Below, in pieces: positions 21,088 to 31,050 of a stretch of 64,000 nucleotides of DNA. Position numbers and translations under genes: made by a program. Position 1 is the first letter of the stretch; each line of letters opens with the position of its first letter. Source of the stretch: Streptomyces sp. NBC_01451 (GTDB lineage: Bacteria > Actinomycetota > Actinomycetes > Streptomycetales > Streptomycetaceae); assembly GCF_036227485.1 (NCBI RefSeq), contig NZ_CP109479.1, forward strand, positions 4,774,001-4,838,000. The letters are read 5' to 3'. Below the pieces are notes generated by a model, which saw nothing but the letters and a program-made list of their open reading frames with translations, was not told where the DNA came from and did not search any database.

Positions 21088-21342
21088 CTACTTCCACTGC
21101 GTGGAGACACCGAATCCGGCGGCGATGAAGCCGAAGCCCACCACGATGTTCCAGTTGTCCAGTGAGTCGATCGGCAGCGTGCCGTCGGTCACGTAGAACA
21201 GAACGATCCAGGCCAGGCCGATGAGGAACATGGCCAGCATGACCGGTGCGACCCAGCCGTGGCTGTTCAGTTTGATGGCCGTCGCCTGCTTCGCGGGCGG
21301 CGGCGTGTAGTCGGCCTTCTTGCGGATACGTGACTTCGGCAC
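21088..21342 (-). CDS. crgA: cell division protein CrgA
   Basis: 84-aa inner-membrane protein that restrains FtsZ ring formation and coordinates sporulation septation in Streptomyces. A basic N-terminus ([15 protein letters not shown]) precedes two membrane helices ([20 protein letters not shown] and [18 protein letters not shown]) and the conserved end STQWK. GTG start at 21342 with GGAGAG upstream gives the exact family length; the frame is open to 21420 but without similarity. Confidence 0.96.
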   Translation of the reverse strand: MPKSRIRKKADYTPPPAKQATAIKLNSHGWVAPVMLAMFLIGLAWIVLFYVTDGTLPIDSLDNWNIVVGFGFIAAGFGVSTQWK

Positions 21343-21484
21343 GAGGGTCTCTCCTGTCGATGCGCTGCGTGGCCGCGCAGGGAACTGGGTCGGGCTCCGG
21401 GGCAGCGTACAAGGGGACACTTAGTGCTCCCCCGGGCGTCCGTTAGCGTAGTGCTTCCGCGGCGCCGAAGGAGATAAGGGTACG

Positions 21485-22264
21485 TTGAGCAATTCTGCCG
21501 ACTCTCCCGGGACGGAGCCCAGTCCCGCCCGTAACCGCCGATTCCGCCCGGTGCGGGTGCTCACCGTGGGGGTCTTCGCCCTCGCGGGGCTGATTTTCTT
21601 CACGAGCTTCGACACCGCCAAGGGCACGAACATCCGCACGGACGCCTCCCTGCTGAAGCTCTCGGACCTCATCCAGGACCGCAGCCACAAGAACGGCCGG
21701 CTCGACGAATCGCTCGCGGCCCTGCGTGACGACGTCGAGGCGCTCGCCGAGCGAGACGACGGCAGTACCGAGGCGGAGGACGCCAAACTGGCGGCGCTGG
21801 AGAAGGCGGCGGGCACCCAGAAGGTCAAGGGCGAGGCGCTCACCGTCACCCTCAATGACGCTCCGCCGAACGCCACCGCGAAGCTCCCCGGCTATCCCGA
21901 GCCGCAGCCCGACTATCTGGTCATCCACCAGCAGGACCTGCAGGCCGTGGTGAACGCCCTGTGGCAGGGCGGGGCCAAGGGCATCAAGGTCATGGACCAG
22001 CGCCTGATCTCCACCAGCGCGGTCCGCTGCGTGGGCAACACCCTGATCCTCCAGGGGCGCGTCTACTCACCCCCGTACAAGATCACGGCGATCGGTGACC
22101 CGGAGAAGCTGAGGAGCGCGCTCACGGCGTCCAAGGCGATCCAGAACTACATGGTGTACGTCAACGTCTACGGGCTCGGCTGGCAGGTCGACGAGGACGG
22201 GACGGTGACTCTGCCCGGCTACTCGGGCACAGTGGACCTGCACTACGCGAAGCCTGTGGAGTAG
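21485..22264 (+). CDS. DUF881 family protein
   Basis: 259 aa with an N-terminal membrane anchor (residues about 24-42) and an extracytoplasmic DUF881 domain containing a short coiled coil (residues 55-100) and the family signature NALWQGGAKGIKVMDQR. DUF881 proteins lie beside division and sortase genes in Gram-positives; function unknown. TTG start at 21485 with AAGGG just upstream. First gene of a run ending in three sortases. Confidence 0.82.
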   Translation: MSNSADSPGTEPSPARNRRFRPVRVLTVGVFALAGLIFFTSFDTAKGTNIRTDASLLKLSDLIQDRSHKNGRLDESLAALRDDVEALAERDDGSTEAEDAKLAALEKAAGTQKVKGEALTVTLNDAPPNATAKLPGYPEPQPDYLVIHQQDLQAVVNALWQGGAKGIKVMDQRLISTSAVRCVGNTLILQGRVYSPPYKITAIGDPEKLRSALTASKAIQNYMVYVNVYGLGWQVDEDGTVTLPGYSGTVDLHYAKPVE

Positions 22265-22310
22265 CTGGAACAGCAGCTGAAGCAGCCGTTAGCTCACCGC
22301 TGGGGGGCCT

Positions 22311-23030
22311 GTGTCGGGGCGCGTGATCATCAGGACGGTCAGCGAACTGTGCGTCACGGTGGGCACGTTGATCGTGCTCTTCGTCGTGTACGTGCTGTTC
22401 TGGACGGGCGTGAAGGCCGACACCGTCATGGACGACCAGATCCACCAGTTGCAGGAACAGTGGTCGCAGGGCACGGCGCCGCAGGCGTCACCGGCGCCGT
22501 CGGCCACCCCGGCGAGCACCACGGGCCCGACGGCCGGCCCGAAGTCCCCAGTGCCCTACACGCCGGGCAAGCCCTTCGCGATCATGTACATCCCGCGGCT
22601 CGGTTTCACGTGGAACAAGCCCGTGCTCGAGGACACGAGGACGAACACCCTGAAGAAGGGCCTCGGCCACTACGCCACCACCGCGCGGCTCGGCCAGGAG
22701 GGCAACTTCTCGGTCGCCGGTCACCGGCGCACGTACGGCGATCCGTTCAAGGACTTCCCGAGGCTGCGCCGGGGGGACGCGGTGGTGCTGACGGACGGTA
22801 CGACGTGGTTCACGTATCGGATCGACAAAGGCCCCTACAAAACCGTACCCACGGACATTGAGGTGATCGATCCTGTGCCACGTAAGAGCGGGTACACGCG
22901 TTCGGGTCGTTATCTCACGCTGACCACGTGCGATCCGGAGTGGGGACACAGTCATCGGCTGATCGTCTGGGCGCACCTGGATTCCACACAGCCTGTGGAG
23001 GCCGGGAAACCTGCGGCGCTGCGCCGTTAA
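22311..23030 (+). CDS. class E sortase
   Basis: 239-aa membrane-bound transpeptidase; class E enzymes attach LAXTG-type surface proteins such as Streptomyces chaplins to peptidoglycan. N-terminal anchor at residues about 8-32, Pro/Thr-rich linker, then the sortase fold with catalytic His138 (VAGHRR), Cys207 (LTTCDPEW) and Arg216. The GTG at 22311 follows GGGGGG. A stretch differing from parS by one base (GTTTCACGTGGAAC, 22603-22616) lies inside the coding region. Confidence 0.92.
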   Translation: MSGRVIIRTVSELCVTVGTLIVLFVVYVLFWTGVKADTVMDDQIHQLQEQWSQGTAPQASPAPSATPASTTGPTAGPKSPVPYTPGKPFAIMYIPRLGFTWNKPVLEDTRTNTLKKGLGHYATTARLGQEGNFSVAGHRRTYGDPFKDFPRLRRGDAVVLTDGTTWFTYRIDKGPYKTVPTDIEVIDPVPRKSGYTRSGRYLTLTTCDPEWGHSHRLIVWAHLDSTQPVEAGKPAALRR

Positions 23031-23095
23031 TCTGGTGAGGTACGGCGTGAGTCCGGTGCCGCGAGTCGGGTGCCGTGGGCGACGGAAGGGACGGC

Positions 23096-23257
23096 ATGTA
23101 CGGCTGGATCTGGCGGCATCTGCCAGGGAACGCGTGGGTGAAGGCGTTGCTTTCCCTCGTACTGGCGCTGGCGGTTGTCTACGTCCTCTTCCAGTACGTC
23201 TTCCCCTGGGCCGAACCTCTCCTCCCCTTCAACGATGTGACGGTGAACGACCAGTGA
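23096..23257 (+). CDS. small single-pass membrane protein in the sortase locus
   Basis: 53 aa: MYGWIWRHLPGNAWVKALLS, one hydrophobic helix (about residues 14-37), and a short tail PFNDVTVNDQ. GGAAGGG lies 6 bp before the ATG. Its stop overlaps the GTG of the next gene (GTGA), which argues for real translation. Not a recognised family; an accessory membrane role near the sortases is only a guess. Confidence 0.75.
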   Translation: MYGWIWRHLPGNAWVKALLSLVLALAVVYVLFQYVFPWAEPLLPFNDVTVNDQ

Positions 23258-23892
23258 GCGCACGGATTCTCGTCGTCGACAACTACGACAGCTTCGTCTT
23301 CAACCTGGTCCAGTACCTGTACCAGCTGGGCGCCGAGTGCGAGGTGCTGCGCAACGACGAGGTGTCGACGGCGCACGCGCAGGACGGCTTCGACGGTGTG
23401 CTGCTCTCGCCGGGCCCGGGTACGCCCGAGGAGGCCGGCGTCTGCATCGAGATGGTCCGCCACTGCGCGGCCACCGGGGTGCCGGTTTTCGGTGTCTGCC
23501 TGGGCATGCAGTCGATGCAGGTGGCGTACGGCGGTGTGGTGGACCGGGCGCCCGAGCTGCTGCACGGCAAGACGTCCCTCGTGGAACACGAGGGCAGGGG
23601 CGTCTTCGCGGGCCTGCCGAGCCCCTTCACGGCGACCCGCTACCACTCCCTGGCGGCGGAGCCGGACACGGTCCCGGCCGAGCTCGAAGTGACCGCCCGT
23701 ACGCACGACGGCATCGTCATGGGCCTCAGGCACCGCGAGCTCCCGGTCGAGGGGGTGCAGTTCCACCCCGAGTCGGTGCTGACGGAGCACGGTCACCTGA
23801 TGCTGGCGAACTGGTTGACGGAGTGCGGTGACCGGGGCGCTGTGGCGAGGTCTGTGGGGCTCGCCCCGGTGGTGGGCAGGGCCTCGGCGTGA
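23254..23892 (+). CDS. aminodeoxychorismate/anthranilate synthase glutamine amidotransferase subunit
   Basis: 212-aa class I glutamine amidotransferase supplying ammonia for p-aminobenzoate (folate) or anthranilate synthesis. Motifs: DNYDSFVFNLVQYL at the N-terminus, LLSPGPGTP, nucleophile Cys82 in GVCLGMQS, and FHPESVLTEHG with the catalytic His/Glu. The partner synthase component is not in the window, so PabA and TrpG cannot be separated. GTG start overlaps the upstream stop; its own stop overlaps the next GTG (GTGA), so it is embedded in the sortase operon. Confidence 0.9.
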   Translation: MSARILVVDNYDSFVFNLVQYLYQLGAECEVLRNDEVSTAHAQDGFDGVLLSPGPGTPEEAGVCIEMVRHCAATGVPVFGVCLGMQSMQVAYGGVVDRAPELLHGKTSLVEHEGRGVFAGLPSPFTATRYHSLAAEPDTVPAELEVTARTHDGIVMGLRHRELPVEGVQFHPESVLTEHGHLMLANWLTECGDRGAVARSVGLAPVVGRASA

Positions 23893-25331
23893 CCGCCGTG
23901 CGCCCCGAGCGCGAGTCCGGCGCCGCCTTCGGCGGAGAAACCGGCGACCAGGGAACCTCGTACGGGCAGCAGCAGCCGTACGAGGCGCCGGGCGCGTTCG
24001 AGGCGGCGGTGGACGGCTTGGCGGACCCGCTGAGCGACCCGTTGCCGGGCCAGCGGAACGATCCGCCTGCGCCACCGCCCCCCGCGCGGGGTCGGCGGAG
24101 GCGGAGCAGTCATGCGCGGCCCTACGACGCCTCGGCCGAGCGCGGGGCGGCGGAGCACCGGGATCCCGGACCCGAGTCGGGGTACGGGACGCGGGGATAC
24201 GCCCAGGACTGGCAGGTGGGGGTGTACGAGGAGCAGGTGCCGTACGCGCCTCCTCCCGCGGCCTCTCCCGTGCCACCCCCGGCTGCCTCGTCCACGCCCC
24301 CTCCCGCGGCCCCTCGGGTGACGCGTCCAGCGCCCCCGACCGTGGTCCTCCCTCCCATCGACGAGGAGACGGTGGCGCTGCGCCTGGCGGACCTGCCTGC
24401 CGGTCTGCGGGCCGAGGGTCCGCGAATAGGCGACGGCCACGCGTCGACATCCGGGGCTCCGGCCGCCGCAGGGGCCACAGGCGCCTCTGAGGGCCCTTCT
24501 GTGGCCGTTGGGCGCGCAGCGCGCCGGAAGGCCGCCAAGGGCCGCCACGGGCACCCTGGGGGCCCGCAGGCGGCCTCGGAGGCTGTGGCCGCCGAGACGG
24601 CGGCGGACGGAGCGCCCCTCTCCCGGGTCGCGGCACGGCAGGCGGCGCGCGCGCAGAAGCCGGGAATGGCGGTGATGGCGAGCCGGGCGATCGGTGAGGT
24701 GTTCATCACCACCGGCGTACTGATGCTGCTGTTCGTGACCTACCAGCTGTGGTGGACGAACGTACGGGCGCACGCGCAGGCCGGGAGCGAGACGACCAGC
24801 CTCCAGGACGACTGGGCGAGCGGGAAGCGCGCGCCGGGGGTGTTCGAGCCCGGGCAGGGCTTCGCCATCCTGGACATCCCCAAGCTGGACGTGGTGGTGC
24901 CGATCGCGGAGGGCACCAGCAAGAAGAAGGTGCTGGACCGGGGCATGGTCGGCCACTACGCGGAGGGCGGCCTCACCACGGCGATGCCGTCCGCGGCGAC
25001 CGGCAACTTCGGGCTCGCGGGCCACCGCAACACGCACGGCGAGCCGTTCCGGTACATCAACCGGCTGAAGAAGGGCGACGCGATCGTCGTGGAGACGCAG
25101 GACAAGTACTACGTCTACAAGATGGAAGCGATCCTTCCGGTCACGTCGCCGAGCAACACGAGCGTGCTGAACCCGATTCCGAACGGCTCGGGATTCACCA
25201 AGCCGGGCCGCTACATCACGCTCACGACATGCACGCCGGAGTTCACCAGCAAGTACCGGATGATCGTGTGGGGCAAGATGGTCGAGGAACGGCCGCGCAG
25301 CAAGGGCAAGCCGGATGCGTTGCTGCAGTAG
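23889..25331 (+). CDS. class E sortase with long N-terminal cytoplasmic region
   Basis: 480 aa. The first 260 residues are low-complexity (Pro/Ala/Gly with Arg) and predicted cytoplasmic; one membrane helix follows (VFITTGVLMLLFVTYQLWW) and then the sortase domain with catalytic His379 (LAGHRNTHG), Cys448 (LTTCTPEF) and Arg457 (KYRM). Begins in the stop of the amidotransferase gene. A long N-terminus is common in one of the Streptomyces SrtE paralogues; its role is unknown. Confidence 0.9.
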   Translation: MTAVRPERESGAAFGGETGDQGTSYGQQQPYEAPGAFEAAVDGLADPLSDPLPGQRNDPPAPPPPARGRRRRSSHARPYDASAERGAAEHRDPGPESGYGTRGYAQDWQVGVYEEQVPYAPPPAASPVPPPAASSTPPPAAPRVTRPAPPTVVLPPIDEETVALRLADLPAGLRAEGPRIGDGHASTSGAPAAAGATGASEGPSVAVGRAARRKAAKGRHGHPGGPQAASEAVAAETAADGAPLSRVAARQAARAQKPGMAVMASRAIGEVFITTGVLMLLFVTYQLWWTNVRAHAQAGSETTSLQDDWASGKRAPGVFEPGQGFAILDIPKLDVVVPIAEGTSKKKVLDRGMVGHYAEGGLTTAMPSAATGNFGLAGHRNTHGEPFRYINRLKKGDAIVVETQDKYYVYKMEAILPVTSPSNTSVLNPIPNGSGFTKPGRYITLTTCTPEFTSKYRMIVWGKMVEERPRSKGKPDALLQ

Positions 25332-25390
25332 TTGTTGCGGCGGCGGTGACGGCGGCGGGCTCGTGCAGTAGCAGTGAGGGCAGATGAAGA

Positions 25391-26140
25391 GTGGCAGCGA
25401 CGACGGACCACGACGAGCAGACCGCCGACGCCCCGGTTCCCCCGTCGCAGGCCCGCCCCCGGAGGCCGGTCGGCAGACTTGCCACCGCGGTGAGCCTTCT
25501 CGGTGAACTCCTCATCACGGTGGGCCTGGTGCTCGGCCTGTTCGTCGCGTACTCGCTCTGGTGGACGAACGTCGTCGCGGACCGCGAGGCGGACAAGCAG
25601 GGCGACGAGGTACGCGACCACTGGGCGGACGCGAACACGGGGCCCGGCGCGCTGGACACCAAGGACGGCATCGGCTTCCTGCACGTCCCGGCGATGAAGA
25701 ACGGCGAGGTCCTGGTCAAGAAGGGCACGTCGTCGAAGGTCCTCAACGACGGCGTGGCCGGCTACTACGTGGACCCGATCAAGTCGGCGCTCCCGCAGTC
25801 GAAGCAGGGCAACTTCACCCTGGCGGCCCACCGGGACGGCCACGGCGCCAAGTTCCACAACATCGACAAGCTGAAGAAGGGCGACCCGATCGTCTTCGAG
25901 ACGAAGAACGACTGGTACGTCTACAAGGTGTACGACACCCTCCCGGAAACCTCGAAGTACAACGTCCAGGTCCTCTCCGCGATCCCGAAGGAGTCCGGGA
26001 AGCGGAAACCCGGCCGCTACATCACGCTGACGACCTGCACGCCGGTGTTCACGTCGGAGTACCGGTACATCGTGTGGGGGGAACTGGTGCGGGTGGAGAA
26101 GGTGGACTCGAAGCGGACGGTTCCGGAGGAACTGCGTTGA
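25391..26140 (+). CDS. class E sortase
   Basis: 249 aa; third sortase of the locus. Short N-terminus, one membrane helix (residues about 32-56, ending SLWWTNVV), then catalytic His147 (LAAHRDGHG), Cys216 (LTTCTPVF) and Arg225 (EYRY). It is closest to the preceding sortase by eye, sharing the helix-linker sequence WWTNV and the LKKGDPIV/LKKGDAIV strand, so tandem duplication is likely. GTG start with GTGAGGGCAG upstream. Confidence 0.92.
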   Translation: MAATTDHDEQTADAPVPPSQARPRRPVGRLATAVSLLGELLITVGLVLGLFVAYSLWWTNVVADREADKQGDEVRDHWADANTGPGALDTKDGIGFLHVPAMKNGEVLVKKGTSSKVLNDGVAGYYVDPIKSALPQSKQGNFTLAAHRDGHGAKFHNIDKLKKGDPIVFETKNDWYVYKVYDTLPETSKYNVQVLSAIPKESGKRKPGRYITLTTCTPVFTSEYRYIVWGELVRVEKVDSKRTVPEELR

Positions 26141-26179
26141 CAGACTCCCTTGCAGAAGGTCTGTCGTTAGCATGACCGA

Positions 26180-26216
26180 GGCCCGAAGCCGCAACTTGCC
26201 TTTGCGGCTTCGGGCC
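26180..26216. terminator. bidirectional terminator between sortase and Mrr-type gene
   Basis: A 14-bp stem (GCCCGAAGCCGCAA with its complement) around a short loop, between converging genes. Confidence 0.8.
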
Positions 26217-26235
26217 CCTTCGCGTCATGCCGTGG

Positions 26236-27267
26236 CTACTCCAGCACTTTCAGGGGTTCCCCGGCGCCCCACTCCTCCAGTACCCCGCGATGTACGGCGG
26301 TGATCCCGGCCTCGGACGCGATGCTCAGCGCTTCTGGAGTGAAGGGGCACGTTGCCACGTAGAGCGCGACTTCCGCGCTGTACAGCACCTTGGCCGAGCC
26401 GACGAACTTCTGGACGTCGGGGCTGGTGATGCTGAGGTAGGGCGCGAACCTCTTGCACTGGACGACGAGGCGTCGTCCGTCGGCTGTGAGCGCGATGATG
26501 TCGACGCCCCGGTCTCCGTGACCGCTCTGGACGACGACGTTCGTACAGCCGTCGCGGCGCAGCAGCTTGGCGATGTGGTGTTCGAACGTGCGGCCGTTCA
26601 TGGCGTCCATGGCGGCCATGACTCCGGGGCGGGGACGGCCCCCGTACGGGCTTTCGAGCCTCTGTAGCCGTGCGTGGTGCTGCCGGAGCCGCTGTTCGAC
26701 TCGCTGGACTCCGGTCCGCAGGGCGATCAGCTCCTTGCGGTGCTCGCCCGACGTTTCGATCAGGGCGTTGAACATGGGGACGACGGTCTTGCCGAGGATG
26801 TGGGTGATCCGTTGATCGATGTGGTCGTCGAGGGAGGAGGTGTCTGTCCTGACCGGGTTTTCCACAGGCTGCGCGCGTACCAGGTACTCCATGTCGAGCA
26901 GGTACACACGCACCTGACGTGCGACTTCGCTGTCACGGAGCAGCATGGCGACGTTCAGAACCGTTCGGCGGGAGAAGAGGGCGAGGTGGCGTGTGTGGGA
27001 TTTGACCCCACTAAGCTCCTTGAAGGAGCTTAGTTCTGAACCTGCCAAAACTCGGTAGCCGTTGGATTGCGGTTCGGCGCCGTGGTCGACCACCAGGGAG
27101 CGGATGGCCTTGATGCCGACCTGGAAGTACGTCGCCACCATCGCCGTCGTCACATGCGTCCCGTCCGGCAGCAGCGACAGTGCCTTCACCCTGTCGAGCA
27201 CGTCCGTCCGGTCCAGCGCGCTGGCGCGGAGCGCCTTCGACTCCAGCAGTGCCGTTTCGTTGATCAC
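26236..27267 (-). CDS. antirepressor-like/Mrr-type restriction endonuclease fusion
   Basis: About 343 aa. The C-terminal 115 residues are an Mrr_cat-like PD-(D/E)XK nuclease: GRTFEHHIAKLL, GDRGVDIIA (catalytic Asp) and VVQCKR (catalytic Gln/Lys pair), as in type IV enzymes that cut modified DNA. The N-terminal half (residues about 20-130) resembles phage antirepressor/BRO-type regulators, with FSRRTVLNVAMLLRDSEVA followed by RVYLLDMEYL; a helical linker (HRKELIALRTGVQRVEQRL) joins them. GTG at 27267 was chosen because GAGGAG precedes it; the frame is open to 27351 but would overlap the pknB terminator hairpin. It is the most accessory-looking gene in the window. Confidence 0.78.
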   Translation of the reverse strand: MINETALLESKALRASALDRTDVLDRVKALSLLPDGTHVTTAMVATYFQVGIKAIRSLVVDHGAEPQSNGYRVLAGSELSSFKELSGVKSHTRHLALFSRRTVLNVAMLLRDSEVARQVRVYLLDMEYLVRAQPVENPVRTDTSSLDDHIDQRITHILGKTVVPMFNALIETSGEHRKELIALRTGVQRVEQRLRQHHARLQRLESPYGGRPRPGVMAAMDAMNGRTFEHHIAKLLRRDGCTNVVVQSGHGDRGVDIIALTADGRRLVVQCKRFAPYLSITSPDVQKFVGSAKVLYSAEVALYVATCPFTPEALSIASEAGITAVHRGVLEEWGAGEPLKVLE

Positions 27268-27357
27268 GGTCCGTGTCTCCTCAGCTCGTCGGATTTTCCT
27301 CACATGTCCAACGAGTTCGGGCATTCGGAGTTCTGGTCGGATCTCGTACACGGATAT

Positions 27358-27398
27358 GAGTGAGCCCCGGCATCCTTCTCAGATGCCGGGGCTCACTC
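27358..27398. terminator. terminator downstream of pknB
   Basis: A perfect 17-bp stem with a 7-base loop, 15 bp beyond the pknB stop. Confidence 0.85.
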
Positions 27399-27413
27399 AG
27401 GTGACAAGCGGGG

Positions 27414-29408
<1,995 letters not shown>

Positions 29409-29577
29409 GCTTCCTACCAGCCCTCTCCGTCGGTCCCGACCGCACCTGTGTGTGGTCCGGCGGTGTGCCGTCCGGGCCTACGGTACCCGGGTTCATTTGT
29501 GTGACCTGGCCAAGCCCGTCAGCCGATACCGGACCGGTATCGCAACGTGCACCGATGTGAAGGGGACGTGACGGGGC

Positions 29578-31050
29578 TCACTGCTTGCTGTTGATGACCG
29601 CCTCCATCACGCTCTTGGCGATGGGCGCGGCCAGACCGCCGCCCGAGATGTTGTCGCGGATGGCGTCCTCGTCCTGGACCACGACTGCCACGGCGACCGG
29701 TGAGCTGCCGTCGGCGAGCTTGGCGTAGGAGATGAACCAGGCGTACGGCTTCTCGCTGTTGTCGACGCCGTGCTGGGCGGTGCCGGTCTTGCCGCCGACG
29801 GTCACGCCGCTGATCTGCGCGTTCTTGCCGGTGCCGTCCTTGACGACCGTCTCCATCATCGACTGGAGGATCTGGGCGTTCTTGGAGTTCAGCGGCTGGC
29901 TCATCTCCTCGGGCTCGGTCTGTTCGAGCACGTCGAGGTTGGGGGCCTGGAGCTTGTCGACCATGTACGGCTTCATCAGCTTGCCGTCGTTGGCGATCGC
30001 GGAGGCGACCATGGCCATCTGGAGCGGAGTCGTCGCGGTCTCGAACTGGCCGATGGAGCTGAGCGCGGTCTGCGGCTGGTCCATCTTCTCGGGGAAGTTG
30101 GAGGCGGCGGCGCGGACGGGGATGAACTGCTCGGAGTTGAAGCCGAACTTCTTGGCTTCGTCGAGCATCTTGTCCTTGCCGAGGTCGGCGCCGATCTTGC
30201 CGAAGACGGTGTTGCAGGACCACTGGAGGGCGACGCGCATGGTCGCGTTCTTGCAGGGGATGGTCCCCTCGTTCTTCAGCGGGGTCGTGGTGGTCGGCAG
30301 GTTGTAGGGGAGCGGCGAGTCCGTCTTCTCGTCGGCGTCCGTGTAGAGGCCGTTCTCGAGGGCCGCCGCCGCCGTCACGACCTTGAAGGTGGAGCCGGGC
30401 GGATAGATGTCGCGCAGGGCCCGGTTGAGCATGGGCTCGTCGGGGTCCTGGGCCTTCTGGAGCTTGGTCCAGGCCTCCGAGTCCTTGTTCGAGTTCCCGG
30501 CGAACACCGAGGGGTCGTACGAGGGGAAGGAGGCCAGGGCCAGGATCGCGCCGGTGGACGGGTCGATCGCGGCCACCGCGCCCTTGCCGCGGCCCTTGAG
30601 GCCGTCGTACGCGGCCTTCTGGGCGGCGGCGTTGAGGGTGGTGACGACGTTGCCGCCCTGCTTCTTCTTGCCCGTGATCATGTCGAGGGTGTTGCGGAAG
30701 AAGAGCCGGTCGTCGTTGCCGGTGAGGATGCCGTCGTCGATGGATTCGAGCTGCGTCGCGCCGAACGCCTGGGAGGCGTAGCCCGTGACGGGGGCCCACA
30801 TGGGGCCGTCCTTGTAGGAGCGCTTGTACTCGAAGTCGCTGCTGTCGGACGTGGTGGAGCCGGTGATCGACTCGCCGTCGACGATGATGTTGCCGCGGGG
30901 TGTGGCGTAGCGCTCGATGGCGACGCGGCGGTTGTACTTGTCGTCCTTGAGCTCGTCCGCCCGGACGTACTGGATCCAGTTGTCGCGGATGAGCAGGGCG
31001 AGCACGAGCAGCCCGCAGAAGAGAGCGATCCGGCGCAGGGGCTTGTTCAC
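29578..31050 (-). CDS. pbpA: penicillin-binding protein 2-type transpeptidase
   Basis: 490 aa, D,D-transpeptidase cross-linking peptidoglycan. N-terminal membrane anchor (IALFCGLLVLALLI), dimerisation region, then the transpeptidase motifs: STFK with nucleophile Ser220, SCN (WSCNTVF) and KTG near residue 421 (KTGTAQ). GTG at 31050 overlaps the rodA stop by 4 bp, so the polymerase and transpeptidase are co-translated, matching their function as a SEDS/PBP pair. Confidence 0.95.
   Translation of the reverse strand: MNKPLRRIALFCGLLVLALLIRDNWIQYVRADELKDDKYNRRVAIERYATPRGNIIVDGESITGSTTSDSSDFEYKRSYKDGPMWAPVTGYASQAFGATQLESIDDGILTGNDDRLFFRNTLDMITGKKKQGGNVVTTLNAAAQKAAYDGLKGRGKGAVAAIDPSTGAILALASFPSYDPSVFAGNSNKDSEAWTKLQKAQDPDEPMLNRALRDIYPPGSTFKVVTAAAALENGLYTDADEKTDSPLPYNLPTTTTPLKNEGTIPCKNATMRVALQWSCNTVFGKIGADLGKDKMLDEAKKFGFNSEQFIPVRAAASNFPEKMDQPQTALSSIGQFETATTPLQMAMVASAIANDGKLMKPYMVDKLQAPNLDVLEQTEPEEMSQPLNSKNAQILQSMMETVVKDGTGKNAQISGVTVGGKTGTAQHGVDNSEKPYAWFISYAKLADGSSPVAVAVVVQDEDAIRDNISGGGLAAPIAKSVMEAVINSKQ

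Noticed and set aside
27268..27351. Upstream extension of the Mrr-type gene to a GTG at 27351
   Set aside because: That start has no ribosome site and overlaps the pknB terminator zone; GTG 27267 has GAGGAG upstream.
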